From positions 268,544,622 to 268,608,621 of the forward strand of contig NC_050096.1 in the NCBI RefSeq assembly GCF_902167145.1: a stretch of 64,000 nucleotides of DNA, written 5' to 3'. Shown here one piece after another: positions 11,389 through 25,100 of this stretch. Position 1 is the stretch's first letter, and every line of letters starts with the position of its first letter. Under the pieces are notes generated by a model. The model did no database searches. It was not told the origin of the DNA and saw nothing but the letters and a program-made list of their open reading frames with translations. A program made the position numbers and the translations under genes. The DNA comes from Zea mays. Its lineage: Eukaryota > Streptophyta > Magnoliopsida > Poales > Poaceae.

Positions 11389-14300
11389 ATGGCTTCGTTC
11401 AACATTCAAGCTGGAGCTGCTTCGGCTCCGAAGCTGGTACTCCCGATAACAGGCGGTTCATGCTCAGAGCCAGCCAACAAGAAGCAGAAGAAGGAGGCAC
11501 AGAGAAGTGTACAACACGTCGGGGTGCAAGGACCCTTCATCAAGTCAAGATGGTCTCACATTCCTATTACCTTCTCCCAAGAGGATCTTCAACTCAAGGA
11601 TTACCCACACAACGATGATATGGTTATCTCTTGTGTTATCAAAGGATTTCTGGTCCACAATGTTTTGGTTGATACAGGCAGTGCAGCTGATATCATATTT
11701 GCTAAGGCCTTCAGACAGATGCAAGAGCCCGAAGATAAAATTCTTGATGCCACACATCCCCTTTGCGGCTTCGGAGGAAGGCAGATTGTAGCACTCGGCA
11801 AAATCTCAATGCCAGTGACCTTCGGATTTATCAACAACACAAGGACTGAACAAGTTGTGTTTGATATTGTTGACATGGAATACCCTTACAATGCAATCAT
11901 TGGTCGTGGTACTCTCAATGCCTTCGAAGCAATTCTTCATCCAGCTTATCTTTGTATGAAGATACCTTCGGACCAAGGGCCCATTGCTATTCATGGAAGT
12001 CAGGAAGCTGCCAGAAGGGCCGAAGGAAATTGGACAGACTCAAAAGCAATCCATAATATAGATGGAACTGAAGCTTGTGAGCAATACAAGTTCAAAAGGG
12101 AAAAGGCTGCTTCGTCTGATCAGCCGAAGCCCATGCTCTTATGTGAGGATATAGCAGAGTAGAAGGTGCTATTGGGATCTCAATTGTCCGAAGAGCAGGA
12201 GAAAACCTTGATAAGGTTTTTGTTCAACAATAAAGATGTTTTTGCTTGGTCAGCTAATGATCTTTGTGGAGTTAACAGGGATGTTATTGAGCACTCGCTC
12301 AATGTTGATCCATCCTTCAGACCCAGAAAGTAGAGGCTTCGGAAGATGTCTGATGACAAGGTCGAAGGTGCTCGGAATGAAGTGAAAAGACTCCTCAGTG
12401 CCGGAGTTATTAGAGAGGTAAAATACCCAGAATGGTTGGCTAACACTGTTATGGTGAAGAAGGCCAATGGTAAAGGGAGAATGTGTATCGATTTTACTGA
12501 CCTCAATAAGGCCTGTCCGAAGGACGAGTTTCCATTGCCAAGGATAGATTCTTTAGTCGATGCAGCAGCTTCATCAGAGCTTATGAGTTTGCTGGATTGC
12601 TATTCAGGCTATCATCAAATCTGGATGAAGAAGGAGGATGAACCGAAAACTAGCTTCATAACCCCTAGTGGGACATATTGCTACCTTCGGATGCCCGAGG
12701 GGCTTAAAAATGCTGGAGGAAGCTTCAGCAGAATGACAGCAAAGGTTCTCCATTCTCAGATAGGCAGGAATGTGCTAACTTATGTTGATGATATCATTGT
12801 AAAAAGCACGAAGCAAGATAACCACATTGCTGATCTGCAGGAGACCTTCGCTAATTTTAGACAGGCTGGCTTAAAGCTGAATCCAGAAAAATGTGTCTTC
12901 GGAGTAAAGAAGGGGAAATTTCTTGGTTGCTTAGTTTCAACAAAGGGAATTGAGGCTAATCCAAGCAAAATCGAAGCTATACTTCGAATGGAACCACCAA
13001 GTACAAAGAAGGGGGCCCAAAGATTGACAGGAAGGCTGGCATCTCTCAACAGATTCATATCTAGATCAGCAGAGAGAAATTTACCATTTTTCGAAGTGTT
13101 GAAGTCAGCCGAAGTTTTTCAATGGGGACCAGTTCAGCAGAGAGCCTTCGAAGAACTGAAGCAATATTTGATAGATTTAACAACATTAAGTCCACCAACG
13201 CCAGGGGCTCCTTTGTTATTATATGTGGCAGCTTCGCACTCAGCGGTAAGTGCAGCACTTGTCCAGGAGAAGCTTGAAGGCCAAGTCAAGAAAGAGGCTC
13301 CAATATATTTCGTATCCGAAGTTCTTAGTTTATCAAAGAAAAATTATACAGAATTGGAGAAAGTACTGTATGCTGTTTTGATGGCCTCCAGGAAGCTTCG
13401 GCATTATTTTCAAGCTTATAACATACTTCTTCACAACCTTTGAAGGATATTATGAGAAATCGAGAAGCTACTGGAAGGATTGGAAAATGGGCTGCAGAGC
13501 TCAATGAATTTTGTATTGATTATGTTCATAGATCTTCGATTCAGTCTCAAGCGTTGGCAGACTTCATTGCTGACTGGACGCCAGGGGCTCAGGAGGAAGA
13601 AACGAATAAAGATGTCGAAACATGGACAGTGTTTTGCGATGGGTCTTGGGGAACCTTCGGAGCAGGAGCAGCTGCTGTGTTGGTTTCACCTTCTAAAGTT
13701 AAAACCTGTTATGCGGCAAGACTCAATTTCAGTTGCACAAATAATATTGCTGAGTACGAAGCTCTGCTCTTGGGTCTTCGGAAGTTAAAGGCAATGGGAA
13801 TTAGAAGGGCCATTCTTAAAACTGATTCTCAAGTTATTTCTGGTCATGTTGACAAGAGCTATAAAGCAAGAGACCCGAAGCTTGAAAAATATCTAGATAC
13901 AGTCCGAAGGATTGAGGCTTCCTTCGAAGGTTTCTCTGTCAAAAATATTCCTCGTGGAGAAAATGAATATGCTGATCTATTGGCCAAGTCAGCAGCCCAG
14001 GGGCTGCCTATACCTTCGGAAGTATTTTTCGAAACAATAAAAGCACCTTCGGTCGAGCTTCTTGAAAGAGCAATCCTTAACATATCCCCTGTTTATAGCG
14101 AAGATTGGAGAACTGAGATCATCTCTTTCCTTAAGGGTAATTTTCTTTCAGACGACGAAGCTTATAACAGGAGAATAGAAGCAAGAGCTCAACCATATGT
14201 CATAATAGAAGGGGAGTTATACAAGCGTGGGGTCTATTCCCCATTGCTCAAGTGTTTATTCAGATCCGAAGGTATAGAATTAATGAAGGAAATACATGCA

Positions 14301-15335
14301 GGCCTGTGTGGATCTCACATTGGATCTAGGCCCTTGCTTGGGAAAGTTTTTCGCCAAGGATTTTATTGTCCAAAGGCAGCTTCGGATGCAGCGGATCTGG
14401 TCCAAAAGTGCGAAGGTTGTCAGAAATGTGCAAAAGATCAAAAACAACCTTCGTCTTTAACCCAATTAATACAACCCACTTGGCCGTTGCAAAGGTGGGG
14501 CCTCGATTTACTAGGCCCATTACCACCAGCACAGAGGAACCTAAGATATGTAGTAGTGGCAGTGGAATATTTTTCCAAGTGGATTGAGGCAAAGCCCTTA
14601 GCCACAATAACTTCATTTACTATTCAAAAGTTTTTCTGGCAAAACATTGTTTGTCGCTTCGGAGTGCCGAAGGCTATTACTGTGGACAATGGGACACAGT
14701 TTGATTCTGAAGCCTTTAGAGAATTTTGTGATCAAATTGGCACGAAGATCCATTTTGCATCAGTCCGACACCTAGAGTCAAATGGACTTGTCGAAAGAGC
14801 TAATGGGATCATAATAACAGGAATAATGAAGTCAATCTTCAATCAGCCCAGGGGAAAGTGGCTAGACGAGTTAATCAAAGTGGTGTGGAGCCATAACACA
14901 ACCATGTCAAGGTCAACAGCCTTTACGCCCTTTAAACTATTGTTCGGTGACGAAGCAATAACCCCAGAGGAGGCCAAAGCAGGATCAATAAGGACAGTAG
15001 CTTCGGCAGAAGGCGAAGACGAAGCTGATTGCTCTGTAGAAAAAGATGCTATTGAAGGGATCAGACTTCAAGCTGTGGAAAACATCAATAAATATCAAGC
15101 TGAAACAATAAAATGGCGTGACAGAAAGGTCAAGCTGAAGAACATTGAACCAGGACACTTGGTACTTCGAAGAGTAGCCAACCCTGAGACAGTAGGCAAA
15201 TTACAGCTGAAGTGGGAAGGCCCCTTTTTGGTAGTATCTTCGTCAAGACCCGGTTCCTACAGATTGAAGGATATGGACGGCAACGACATTCCTAAATCAT
15301 GGAATGCGGATGAGCTTCGGCGATATTATGTTTAG
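11389..15335 (+). pseudogene. Tat element 1 pol (protease-RT-RNase H-integrase), two nonsense codons and a frameshift
   Basis: It is collinear with the intact pol at 39329-43282. Order: protease (LVDTGSAADIIF), reverse transcriptase (MCIDFTDLNKACPKDEFPLP, YVDDIIV), Ty3-type RNase H, second RNase H (VFCDGSWGTFGAGAAAVL), integrase HHCC finger and catalytic core, and a GPF-type C-terminus without chromodomain. Inactivating changes relative to the intact copy are TAG at 12160-12162 and TAG at 12331-12333, both CAG in the intact copy, and a frameshift near 13425-13440 in the segment after the first RNase H. The last 631 codons remain open. The start ATG sits at the same place as in the intact copy. 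Confidence 0.92.
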
Positions 15336-15524
15336 CTTGATGTAATTTTTTATATTCTTTTTTGTGGCACCCTTTTCCTTTCCAAAGGGGGAGAAAGGTT
15401 TTTAATGGGGCCACAATATGTAATTTTCCTTATTTCAATTATATGAGAGTGATATCCCCCAAAAAATGTAAATGTAAATGCAAAGGAAAAAATAAAAGGA
15501 AACAGGGAGAAGCTCAAAAGTTGT

Positions 15525-15720
15525 TCCTAAGGGAATGCAGAGCTTACAACGAAAAGTAAACGTTGATTCCGCCGAAAGTAAAAGGCGAAGAAGCTCCTAA
15601 GGGAGGCTTACAGCGAAAAATAAACGCTGATTCCGCTGAAAGTAAAAGACGAAGAAGCTCCCAAGGGAGGCTTACAGCGAAAAGTCAACGTTGATACACC
15701 GAAAAGTAAACGGTGAAGCC
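15525..15720 (+). repeat. Degenerate tandem repeats downstream of pol, about 64-68 bp
   Basis: Three imperfect units run from 'cctaaggga' or 'cccaaggga' through 'cttacagcgaaaa' and 'aacgctgattccgc' to 'gacgaagaagctc'. The matching position in Tat element 2 (38873-39165) has related units. No coding function is evident. Confidence 0.7.
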
Positions 15721-16181
15721 AAAAAGTAAACGGCAAAAAGATTTGAATCATTCCTAAGGGGATGAAGGGCTGTGCTTATGATTTTTGAACATGTGTCCCA
15801 ATATTCATTTGCATAGTACATTTCATCATGTCATTTGCATTCATAAACATTCATTTAGACATATATAGAATCATCATCATACCACACAAAAAAGACAGGT
15901 GCTTCAGCAATGAGGAAAAACTTCGAAGGAAAATTTTTATGCTTCGTTGTGTACGAAAAGAAGGGAAGGTGTTTTTCGCCTTCGGCTCAAAAGAGAAGTT
16001 TCGTCCACAGCAAAGCAGATTGTACACAGATAGCAGAAACAAAATATATTACAAGGTATGTACAAATTTACATAAGTTGTTCCATAACTATATTACAAAA
16101 GTTTCTCCAGAATTTTTGCAGGAAAGTATATTGTAAACAACTATCAAGCTTCAGGCTAGGCTTCGTCAAACTTCAGCTTCG

Positions 16182-19100
16182 TCATTCTTCAGCTTCGTCA
16201 TCCTGCGTATATCAAACAGCAGAATAAGAAAGGTGCAAATTCCAAGGAGAAGGTAAAAGTAACAAATATAAGTTTCTTACCGGCTTAAGATGACTTCGAG
16301 CTTCGTCACCCGCCATTTTTCGCCCGCCACTTACCCAGATCTGGGTCATGAATCTATTTCCAATGCTTCGGGCTAGGCTTGGGATATCTATCAGATCTGA
16401 TGCTGATAAGCTGAAGTTTGGTCTATTCACAATATTTCCATGCGTACAGCCAGCCTTCAGAAAAGCGGTGGCTGTGCCCCGAGAAGCTACCAGGGCGCAG
16501 AAGTCGGCATGCCCACCAATAACTTTGTCAAGGGCATCAACCTCGCCTTCAATATATTCTAATGTGCTGGGCAGATTTTCAGCTGAAGGTGTAAATTTTG
16601 CAGAGCTGGCTCCGATAGAATGAAACACATCCTTCAACCGCTGCACGCATCGGCTGCCGAAGCTTAGGCATTTCTCTTGAAGTTCTTTAAAGGATTTCTG
16701 CAAATTTGAATTTTTATCCACCTCAGTTTTCAGGCTTGCTTCAAGATATTTTTTTTCTTGCTCAAATTTTTCTGACTGTTGGAGCAATTCATTCTTTAAG
16801 TTGTTATTCTCAGTTTGGACTTCAGCCAAAGAACCCTCCATAGTCTGAATAACAAAATCTTTCTTTTCTAATGCACCCTCGTGCTCTTTAACCATGATTT
16901 CAAGATCCTGGATGGTGAAGTCTTTCTTTTTCAGATTAGCTTCATAATTTTCAATTTTTTCAGCCAAATCTTGGATGACGGCTTTGTTCTTCTCTTCTTC
17001 GAGATCTTGTTGCATTTTTAGAACCTTACTTAATAATATGCTCTGTCGAAACGATCTTCGTTAGAAAACGACCTAAAAGATAATAATAATAATAAAATAA
17101 CAAAAATATTTGTTACCTTGAAGTTAGCATAAAGCAAGCTTCCGGCGATATGGTGTCGTTGGTAATGGCAGAGGTCCGCTTCTAGCTTCGGCAAGCCAAT
17201 GTTTTTGCAGAGAGTTCTAACAATTTTAGCTTCGCTACGGTTTCGAAGGCACCTCAACTTTCGTTCGTTAACCCCATCGAACAGTGTAGCCCCTGGCTTA
17301 TATCCGCAGGATATGGCATATTTTTTAAGCTCTTCTTTTTCAGCATCTGTCAATTCTTGCCCAAGTAAATCTTGAAAGTTAAAATCTTTTTCTTCCAAAG
17401 TCTCTTCAACTTGTTTTTCCCCTTTTCAGTAGCTGTGCTCACCGCGGCCACAACAGATTCTTCCTCAGTCATTTTTAGGAGTATGTTATCAATAACTTCA
17501 AGTGTGTCTTCCAGGTTCGGATCTTCTATGGCCCCGGTTTCAGCCCCGGCAGCTTCGGCTGCGCCAGTTTCAGCTTCAAAGGTTTCCGCTCTGGTGGCTT
17601 CGGCTGTGGCGCCTTTAGCTTCGGCAGTCTGGTCAATAGCAATTTTTGATGCCGGTGTCGGTGACGGTGTCCCATAAATTACATCTGCTATTTGAATAAT
17701 CCTTCGTTTTTTGGCAGTGCAGGACCTTCTTCTGCCGAAGCTGTCTTGTTCTTCTGAAAAAACTTCGTCAGTTCCAGCGCCAACGGACTTAGCTTGACAG
17801 GCAAGGGTTCAGTCATTACCTTCATAATCTCTTCTACTTCAACAGCAGAAGGCGTTGCAGGAGTACCTTCTTCTCAAACCAACGTTTTTTGTTCTGGAGA
17901 TGCAATTTTCCTCTTTCTTGCAGTGGCCACCTTCGGCTCAGGGTTCAACTCTTTAGGGCTAAGTTTTTCAGAATCTTCCCTTTTCTTTTTGGCTACCTTG
18001 GCGACCTCTTCGTCAGCAGCGCTGGCAATTCTTTTTCGCTTCGGGCCTCCAGCATCTCCGCCCAGTCGACCATAATCAGCATATTCAAATCCTATAGCAT
18101 CAAGCACCCTGTTCAGCCTTCGCTTCGGCCGAGTGCCGAAGGCTGCTGTCATCAGCTGGTCCTCTTTTTTGGAGTAATTTCCAAGAATTTCATTACTCAT
18201 TACTTCGATTGTATCGAGCCATTCTTGGCAGGGTGCTTTAAAATATTGCTTAAACTTATAATAATAGGGTAGTCGGACAAGCCCCCCCTCTTTCTTTTCT
18301 CCTTTAAGCTTCGGCATAGTCCACTCCTTCATAGTTGGAAATACTCTGAAGGCCAGAAATTCCTGCACTAAATCCCTAGTGCCAATGTGTTCTGCAATAA
18401 TTTTGAATTCAGCCAGTGCGGTCCAAGTTGGACCTTCTGCTGTCATATTGCATCGGGGTCTGGTTTCTCCGAAGATCAGTTCAAGAGGGCTCTGTACCAG
18501 CTTCTCTTTGTCATCGTCAACTTTGACATAAAACCATTCTGACTTCCAGTCTGCCGGCCATTTGCTTCGGTAGCTAATCACAGGAAATTTTGTGGTTTTC
18601 CGATAGGCAAAATTATAACAACCAAAATTTTCATGCAACCCATCCTTTCTGGCCTTAGTCTGGTAATACAGCTCATGTACTCGACAGAAGCTGTCGGCAA
18701 ACGGCTCCACCGCCTGGCTTCGGAGAGCCCAGATATAAACGCTAAGCCTGACAATGGCGTTAGGAGTCAGTTGGTGAAAATAGATCCCAAACTTTTGAAG
18801 CACATCAGAAATCATTCTATTTAAAGGAAATCTCAACCCAGCTTTTAGAAAACTCTTGAAAATAACTATTTCATCCTTTTCTGGCTTCGGGGTAGTTTCT
18901 TCTCCCCCGAAGCGAATCAGCTTCTTCTCATCTTCACTGAAATAGCCCGACTTCACCATTTTGGAAAAATCAGCCTTGGAGATAGTCGACTTTCCGAAGT
19001 CCAAATGGCTAGGCTTGCTCGGTACTGCGATATGGTAATCACCGTCAGAATCAGCTTCCTCAATATCTCCTTGTTCCGCTTCGGCAGCAGCTTGTTCTGT

Positions 19101-19231
19101 TTCGGCAGTGGGGATTCTTTCCGAGGTCACCAATCCGGATCGCTGCATTGCTTCGGAGATAGGAACAGTCTCCGCACCTTCGGCTTCGTCTCCCTCACGC
19201 TCAACTCTAGCAGTAGAGCGCACTCTGCCAT
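16182..19231 (-). pseudogene. Antisense accessory gene of Tat element 1 (three exons), disrupted
   Basis: On the strand opposite pol, it reads as exon 1 19231-17117, intron 17116-17043, exon 2 17042-16281, intron 16280-16203, exon 3 16202-16182 ending TGA. Both introns have GT...AG borders at the same codons as in the intact copy (35307-38181). Exon 1 holds a domain resembling the Pfam 'putative gypsy type transposon' family (KPSHLDFGKSTISKADFSKM; FGIYFHQLTPNAIVRL). Exon 2 is a long Glu/Lys-rich coiled coil. One base is missing just after the ATG (19231-19229), shifting the frame. A TGA interrupts exon 1 near 17872, and exon 1 later needs further frame changes. The protein's function is unknown to me. 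Confidence 0.85.
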
Positions 19232-19427
19232 TTAATTTTGAATTTCTTGAAAGATTTCTTGGGAATTAAATAACCTTTTCTCCCGAAGCTTTTCTTCTGA
19301 CGAAGTAGGCACCAAACTGGAGCTTCGTCTGAATGCGAGAGTCAAGCTTCGGCTATAGTTAAAATTGTTGGCAGCAAAACAGTGCAATAGCAATGAATGC
19401 TGTGGTAACTTCACACCTACTTGTCTG

Positions 19428-19435
19428 TTTATATA
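19428..19435 (-). promoter_or_regulatory. TATA box of the antisense gene, Tat element 1
   Basis: On the minus strand 'gcactatataaacag' lies 204 bases upstream of the antisense ATG. The same string at the same distance occurs in Tat element 2 (35104-35111). It is outside the LTR, so the antisense gene appears to have its own promoter. Confidence 0.6.
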
Positions 19436-19693
19436 GTGCTGCAGGTAAGAAGGTGAACCGTCAGGATTTTTACACCAGGCAAACAGCTGCTCGCACCCGC
19501 TGCGCGGTGGGCCGCAAAGACCAAAATACTGAACCTGCATGGTAGGACCGCTACGCGCTCGGAAACTGTATTGTTTCTCGACAACGAGCTCAGGGAAGGT
19601 GTTTTTCGGACCTTCAGCTTCCTGAAGCCTAAGAGACTTTTTTCACGGATCAAGCTCATTACGAAAAACGATCTAGCACCGCGAAGGGGCTAC

Positions 19694-20293
19694 TGTTGGG
19701 ACCATGCTTCGTCGCCGAAGGTCCTGCAGGAAGAAACAGCTTCGGCTGAAGCTGTCTGTACGTGATGCCGAAGGGTGCCGTTCATGAAGCTTCGGAATTA
19801 CAAACCGACTTAAAGATAGAATGACCTTTTAGTCCATAAGAGTTTGAGTCGTTGTTGTAAACTTTTATGAGGGGTATGATTGTAATTGTTCACAGGCTGT
19901 GTCCTGTGCCTATAAATAGTGAACAATATTCCTTTACTGTTCACGCATTCCTGTAATTGCAATCACATCACTCGGAAATTATTCCTTGCCAAGGCAGAGG
20001 TATAAATGTACCTAAACATTATACTTGAGTATCTTAAGTTTATATAATATATAAATGATGTTGTTTACTTTTAATTTACTTGTCTTTAATGCTTTATGTC
20101 TCGTGTTATTTTACATTATCTTTGAGAGTTCAATTACGAAGATATAACCTTCATAATTGTGTCATTATAACCTTCGTCCGAAGTTCATTAAATCCTTGGG
20201 GAAATAATGTTTCAGCGGACGAAGGACATTAATATTTAACATTTTATGTTGCCTTGTTCTTAATTCATAGCATTTGAGAACAAGTCCCCAACA
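19694..20293 (+). repeat. 3' LTR of Tat element 1
   Basis: 600 bp, preceded by the purine tract gcgaaggggctac (19681-19693) and followed by target duplication ggttc (20294-20298). About 9 single-base differences from the 5' LTR by eye, mostly transitions, put the insertion within roughly the last million years at usual grass LTR rates (inference). Confidence 0.92.
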
Positions 20294-20298
20294 GGTTC

Positions 20299-20906
20299 CA
20301 AGTGAAGCAACTCAAGGACGACACCTTCATCTCTCAAACTAAGTACACGCAAGATTTGCTCAAGCGGTTTGGGATGAAGGACTCCAAGCCCGCAAAGACT
20401 CCAATGGGAACCGACGGACATGTCGACCTCAATAAAGGAGGTAAGTCCGTTGATTAAAAGGCATACCGGTCTATGATAGGATCCTTGCTTTATTTATGTG
20501 CTAGTAGACCGGATATTATGCTTAGCGTATGCATGTGTGCTAGATTTCAATCCGACCCAAGGGAGTGTCACCTTGTGGCCGTTAAGCGAATTCTTAGATA
20601 TTTAGTCGCTACGCCTTGCTTCGGGATCTGGTATCCAAAGGGGTCAACCTTTGACTTGATTGGATACTTAGACTCCGATTATGCTGGATGCAAGGTTGAT
20701 AGGAAGAGTACATTAGGGACGTGCCAATTCCTAGGAAGGTCCCTGGTGTCTTGGAGTTCAAAGAAACAAACTTTCGTTGCCCTATCCACCGCTGAGGCCG
20801 AGTATGTTGACGCAGGACAGTGTTGCCCGCAACTACTTTGGATGAGGCAAACCCTCCGAGACTTTGGCTACAATCTGAGCAAAGTCCCACTCCTATGCGA
20901 TAATGA
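20299..20906 (+). pseudogene. Sirevirus pol, middle part: reverse transcriptase C-end and RNase H
   Basis: The reading frame cut at 10744 resumes directly after the duplicated ggttc (QVKQLKDDTFISQTKY). It has one nonsense codon, TAA at 20455-20457, where family members have Gln. It continues through YRSMIGSLLYLCASRPDI to the RNase H segment (SSKKQTFVALSTAEAEYVDA) and is cut at LLCDN by the Angela-like element, whose target duplication aatga occupies 20902-20906. Confidence 0.9.
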
Positions 20907-22178
20907 TGAAGGATTACGGGGAGGCTACGCTAGCGCAAAACAAAATTTTCAACCCCATAATACCAAGAACTACTATGGTTATAGGTCATGGAATTACCAC
21001 TAGACGCGCAGAGCAGCGGAAGACGTCTCGATGTAGACGAACGCGTCGAGCAGTGTCGTGCAGTCGTCGGCGTCCTTCACGTCCTCGCACGGTTCGTCCA
21101 AGTGCTCCAGATGCAGCACCTCCGAGGTATCCACACGTACAGGGAGGAAGCGCCGCGTACCGAACTGATAGGTTCGCGATGGCGGCTTGGCAAGGGCGAG
21201 AGGTGAGCGGCGGCTGCTTGTTTGCTGATGGCCAATTAGGTTAAGCATAACCGCGCCCCGCCCCTCATTATATAGGCGTTATGGTGGGCTTCTGACACCG
21301 AGGCCCATCATTAACCCTAAAGCCCAGTCTAATTTCGGATCTAATCCGAATTAGGCTTCCTTCCCCTTAAATGTGTGACCCTATAGGTTCACGTACAAAT
21401 AGACATAGCACGAGTACTCTTACTTGGCCCAATAATTGACAGCGGCCTCTAGCAAGACATGTCAACTCCTATGTGCACGTAAAGATCGTATCACACGAAC
21501 CATTGCGACATTACGTACATGATGTTCCCTTTGTCTCACGATATTTGGTCTGGCTCTAAGCTGACCTCTCTTTCTCGATACTGTGAATTAGAATCCTTTC
21601 AATGGTTAACTCTTAACCCTAGCACGGCCATGCATTTCTTGATCCAATCACTCGAGGGGCCCAGAGATATCTCTCTCACAAAGAGAGGGACAAATTTCAT
21701 CTTGACTGACCATGCCTCACAGCATGCTTCCTGACAAACCCAAAACTACCTTTATAACTACCCAGTTACGGGATAACGTTTGATAGTCCCTAAGTAAGTC
21801 AATTCACATCTTGAGAACATGCGACAATCTTAGGTCTAAGGATACAATATTCATGTTGCAAGAAGAGAACTATATTATAATATCTCACGTTGGGTCGGTC
21901 CAGCCTCATGTCATACATGCGCCCACATTATTAGTTTAACATCTCCATGTTCATGACTTGTGAAATGTAGTCATCAACTAATACATGTGCTAGTCATCGA
22001 CTCTGACTAGGGACATCATTTAGAATAACCATATAAGTAAAGAATCTCACAAACAATTCACATAATTGCTAATCAATACAAGGTGCCTTCCATGGATATT
22101 CCATTAAGCAATATATATATCATGGATACAAAGAAATATGCTCATCTCTATGATTATCTCTAGGGCATATTTCTAACA
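20907..22178 (-). repeat. 3' LTR of the Angela-like element
   Basis: 1,272 bp, direct copy of 27521-28793. Plus-strand ends are TGAAGGATTACGG and TTTCTAACA. The polypurine tract lies at 22179-22191 on the element strand. Short frames such as 21000-21248 are shadows. Confidence 0.92.
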
Positions 22179-22198
22179 ATCTCCCACTTGCACTAGAG

Positions 22199-25100
22199 TT
22201 AATCTAGAAGATATCTAATACCCATAGATCTCATGTGTGCCTCATGCTTAGGTTGTGGAAGAGGTTTTGTCAAAGGATCAGCAACATTCAAATCCGTATG
22301 TATTTTGCATATCTTTATCTCACCCCGCCTAATGAATTCCCGTATGAGGTGAAACTTCCGCAGTATGTGTTTGTTTTTCTGGTGGTTCCTTGGCTCCTTA
22401 GCTTGCACAATAGCCCCATTGTTGTCACAGTAGAGGTTCAATGGACTAGAAGCATTAGGAAACACACCAAGCTCGATGAGGAACTTCCTTATCCAAACAC
22501 CTTCCTTCGCAGATTCAGAAGCTGCAATGTACTCGGCTTCTGTTGTAGAATCAGTCACAGTCTCCTGTTTGGAACTCTTCCAACTAATAGCACCACCATT
22601 TATTGTGAACACAAAACCTGATTGCGATTTTAACTCGTCTGGGTCAGTTTGGAAGCTAGCATCGGTGTAACCAGTTACAACGAGCTCCTCCTTACCCCCA
22701 TATACCAGGAACATATCTTTAGTCCTTCTTAAGTACTTAAGAATGCCTTTTACCGCTGTCCAGTGGTCCTCACCTGGATCAGCCTGGTACCTACTCGTAG
22801 CACTTACAACGTATGAAACGTCTGGGCGTGTACTTATCATGGCATACATGATTGATCCAATTGCTGAGGCGTATGGTACCTTACACATGCGCTCCCACTC
22901 ATTAGCCATCGCAGGACATTGCATCTGGCTAAGGTGTTTACCATGTGACATAGGTATGAACCCTTTCTTGGACTGTTCCATATTGAACCGTTTCAAAACC
23001 TTGTCAATGTACGTATCTTGACTTAATCCTATAAGCCTCTTCGACCTATCTCTATAGATCCTTATGCCCAAAATATATGCTTCTTCCCCTAAGTCCTTCA
23101 TAGAAAAACTCTTTTTCAGTGAAGCCTTGACGGACTCCAGCATAGGAATGTCATTCCCAAACAATAATATGTCATCCACATACAAGATCAGAAATACAAC
23201 AGCGCTCCCACTTTCCTTCTTGTAAACACAAGCTTCTTCTTCATTCTGATGAAAACCAAGCCCTTTGATCACTTCATCAAAACGAATGTTCCAACTCCGA
23301 GATGCTTGCTTCAACCCATAAATGGATTTCTGAAGTTTGCATATCTTTCCATCATTGATCGGATCGACAAAACCCTCGGGCTGTATCATATACACGTCCT
23401 CATCTAGGTTTCCATTAAGGAAAGCTGTTTTGACATCCATCTGCCAAATCTCATAATCGAAATATGCGGCAATAGCTAGAATGATCCGAATAGATTTAAG
23501 CATCGCTACTGGCGAGAATGTCTCGTCATAGTCAACTCCTTGAACTTGTCGAAAACCCTTTGCAACAAGTCGAGCCTTATAGATGTGAACATTTCCATCC
23601 ATGTCTTTCTTCTTCTTATAGATCCATTTGCATTCTATAGGTCTAACACCATCAGGCGGGTCAACCAAGTTCCAAACTTGATTTTCTCCCATGGAATCTA
23701 TCTCGGATCTCATGGCGACATGCCATTTCTCGGAATCTGGGTCCATCATCGCTTCTGAATATGTTGCAGGTTCGTCGTTGTCTAACAACAACACTTCCCC
23801 ATTGCCCAACAATAGCACTTCTCCTCGTGCCTCGCGAAGCCTTGCTGACCTTCGTGGTTGTGGTGGTGATTCTCTTGCCATAGACGTCTCCACTTGTTCT
23901 GCTACATTAGCATCACTTGTTGAATCTTGTCCCACTGGCTCATCCTGAACTTCTTCAAGATACACCTTTTGTTTACTTTTCTCTCTTTTGAGAAACTCTT
24001 TCTCTAAGAACACACCGTTCCGGGCGACAAACACTTTGCCCTCAGATCGGTGGTAAAAGTAATATCCTAAAGTTTCCTTTGGATATCCCACGAACATGCA
24101 CTTGTCCGATTTTGGAGTGAGTTTATCCGACTGTAGTCGCTTGACGTAAACCTCACAACCCCAAATCTTCAGAAAAGACAAACTGGGAGTCTTCTCAGTC
24201 CACATCTCATATGGTGTCTTAACTACGGACTTAGATGGTACCCTATTTAGTGTGAAAGCTGTTGTTTCTAGAGCGTATCCCCAAAATGACAAAGGTAGGT
24301 CCGACTGGCTCATCATTGATCGAACCATATCCAATAAAGTCCGATTACGTCGCTCAGACATGCCATTCCTCTGAGGCGTTCCAGGCGGCGTAAGCTGTGG
24401 AACAATTCCACAACTCTTTAGATGATTGCTAAACTCATGACTCAAATATTCACCTCCACGATCTAATCGCAGTGCTTTAATTTTCTTGCCACGCTGATTT
24501 TCTACTTCATTCTGAAACTCTTTGAACTTTTCTAAGGATTCAGACTTGTGTTTCATTAAGTAGACATACCCATATCTACTAAAATCATCAGTGAAGGTTA
24601 TGAAGTATTGGAATCCTCCCCTAGCTGTCGTACTCATTGGTCCGCACACATCAGTATGTATGAGTTCCAATAAATCTAATGTCCTCTCCGGTAAACCCGT
24701 GAAAGGCGCCTTGGTCATCTTACCAAGTAAGCAAGCTTCACATGTCTCGTATGATTCAAAATCAAACGAAGTTAAAAGCCCATCAGAATGAAGCTTCTTC
24801 ATGTGATTCTCACTTATATGACCCAAACGACAGTGCCACATGTAGGTAGGACTTAAATCATTAGGCCGAGGCCTTTTAGCACTAATATTACAGATAGGTG
24901 CATCATCAAGATTTAAAATGAATAACCCATTCATAATGGATGCAAAAGCCACAAACATGCCATTCTTAGAGATCACACAACCATTGTTTTCACTCGCAAA
25001 TGAATAACCATCCTTCATCAAACATGAAGGAGACATAATGTTTCGACTCATACTAGGAACTAGATAACAATTATTTAACTCCAAAATAAATCCTGATGGG

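Larger units (their letters stand above)
10745..20293 (+). mobile_element. Tat-type Ty3/gypsy element 1, gag-less, with antisense gene (9,549 bp)
   Basis: LTRs of 600 bp each (TGTTGGGACC...GTCCCCAACA) are flanked by ggttc at 10740-10744 and 20294-20298. Pol lies on the plus strand and a three-exon accessory gene on the minus strand in the 3' half. A hand comparison of the LTRs gives about 9 differences in 600 bp. The duplicated RNase H (Ty3-type plus a second RNase H) and the absence of a chromodomain point to the Tat lineage. The CTTCGG-rich sequence and antisense gene suggest kinship with maize Grande, known for the antisense 'gene23'. Coding genes are broken (two stops and a frameshift in pol; a stop and a frameshift in the antisense gene). 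Confidence 0.92.
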
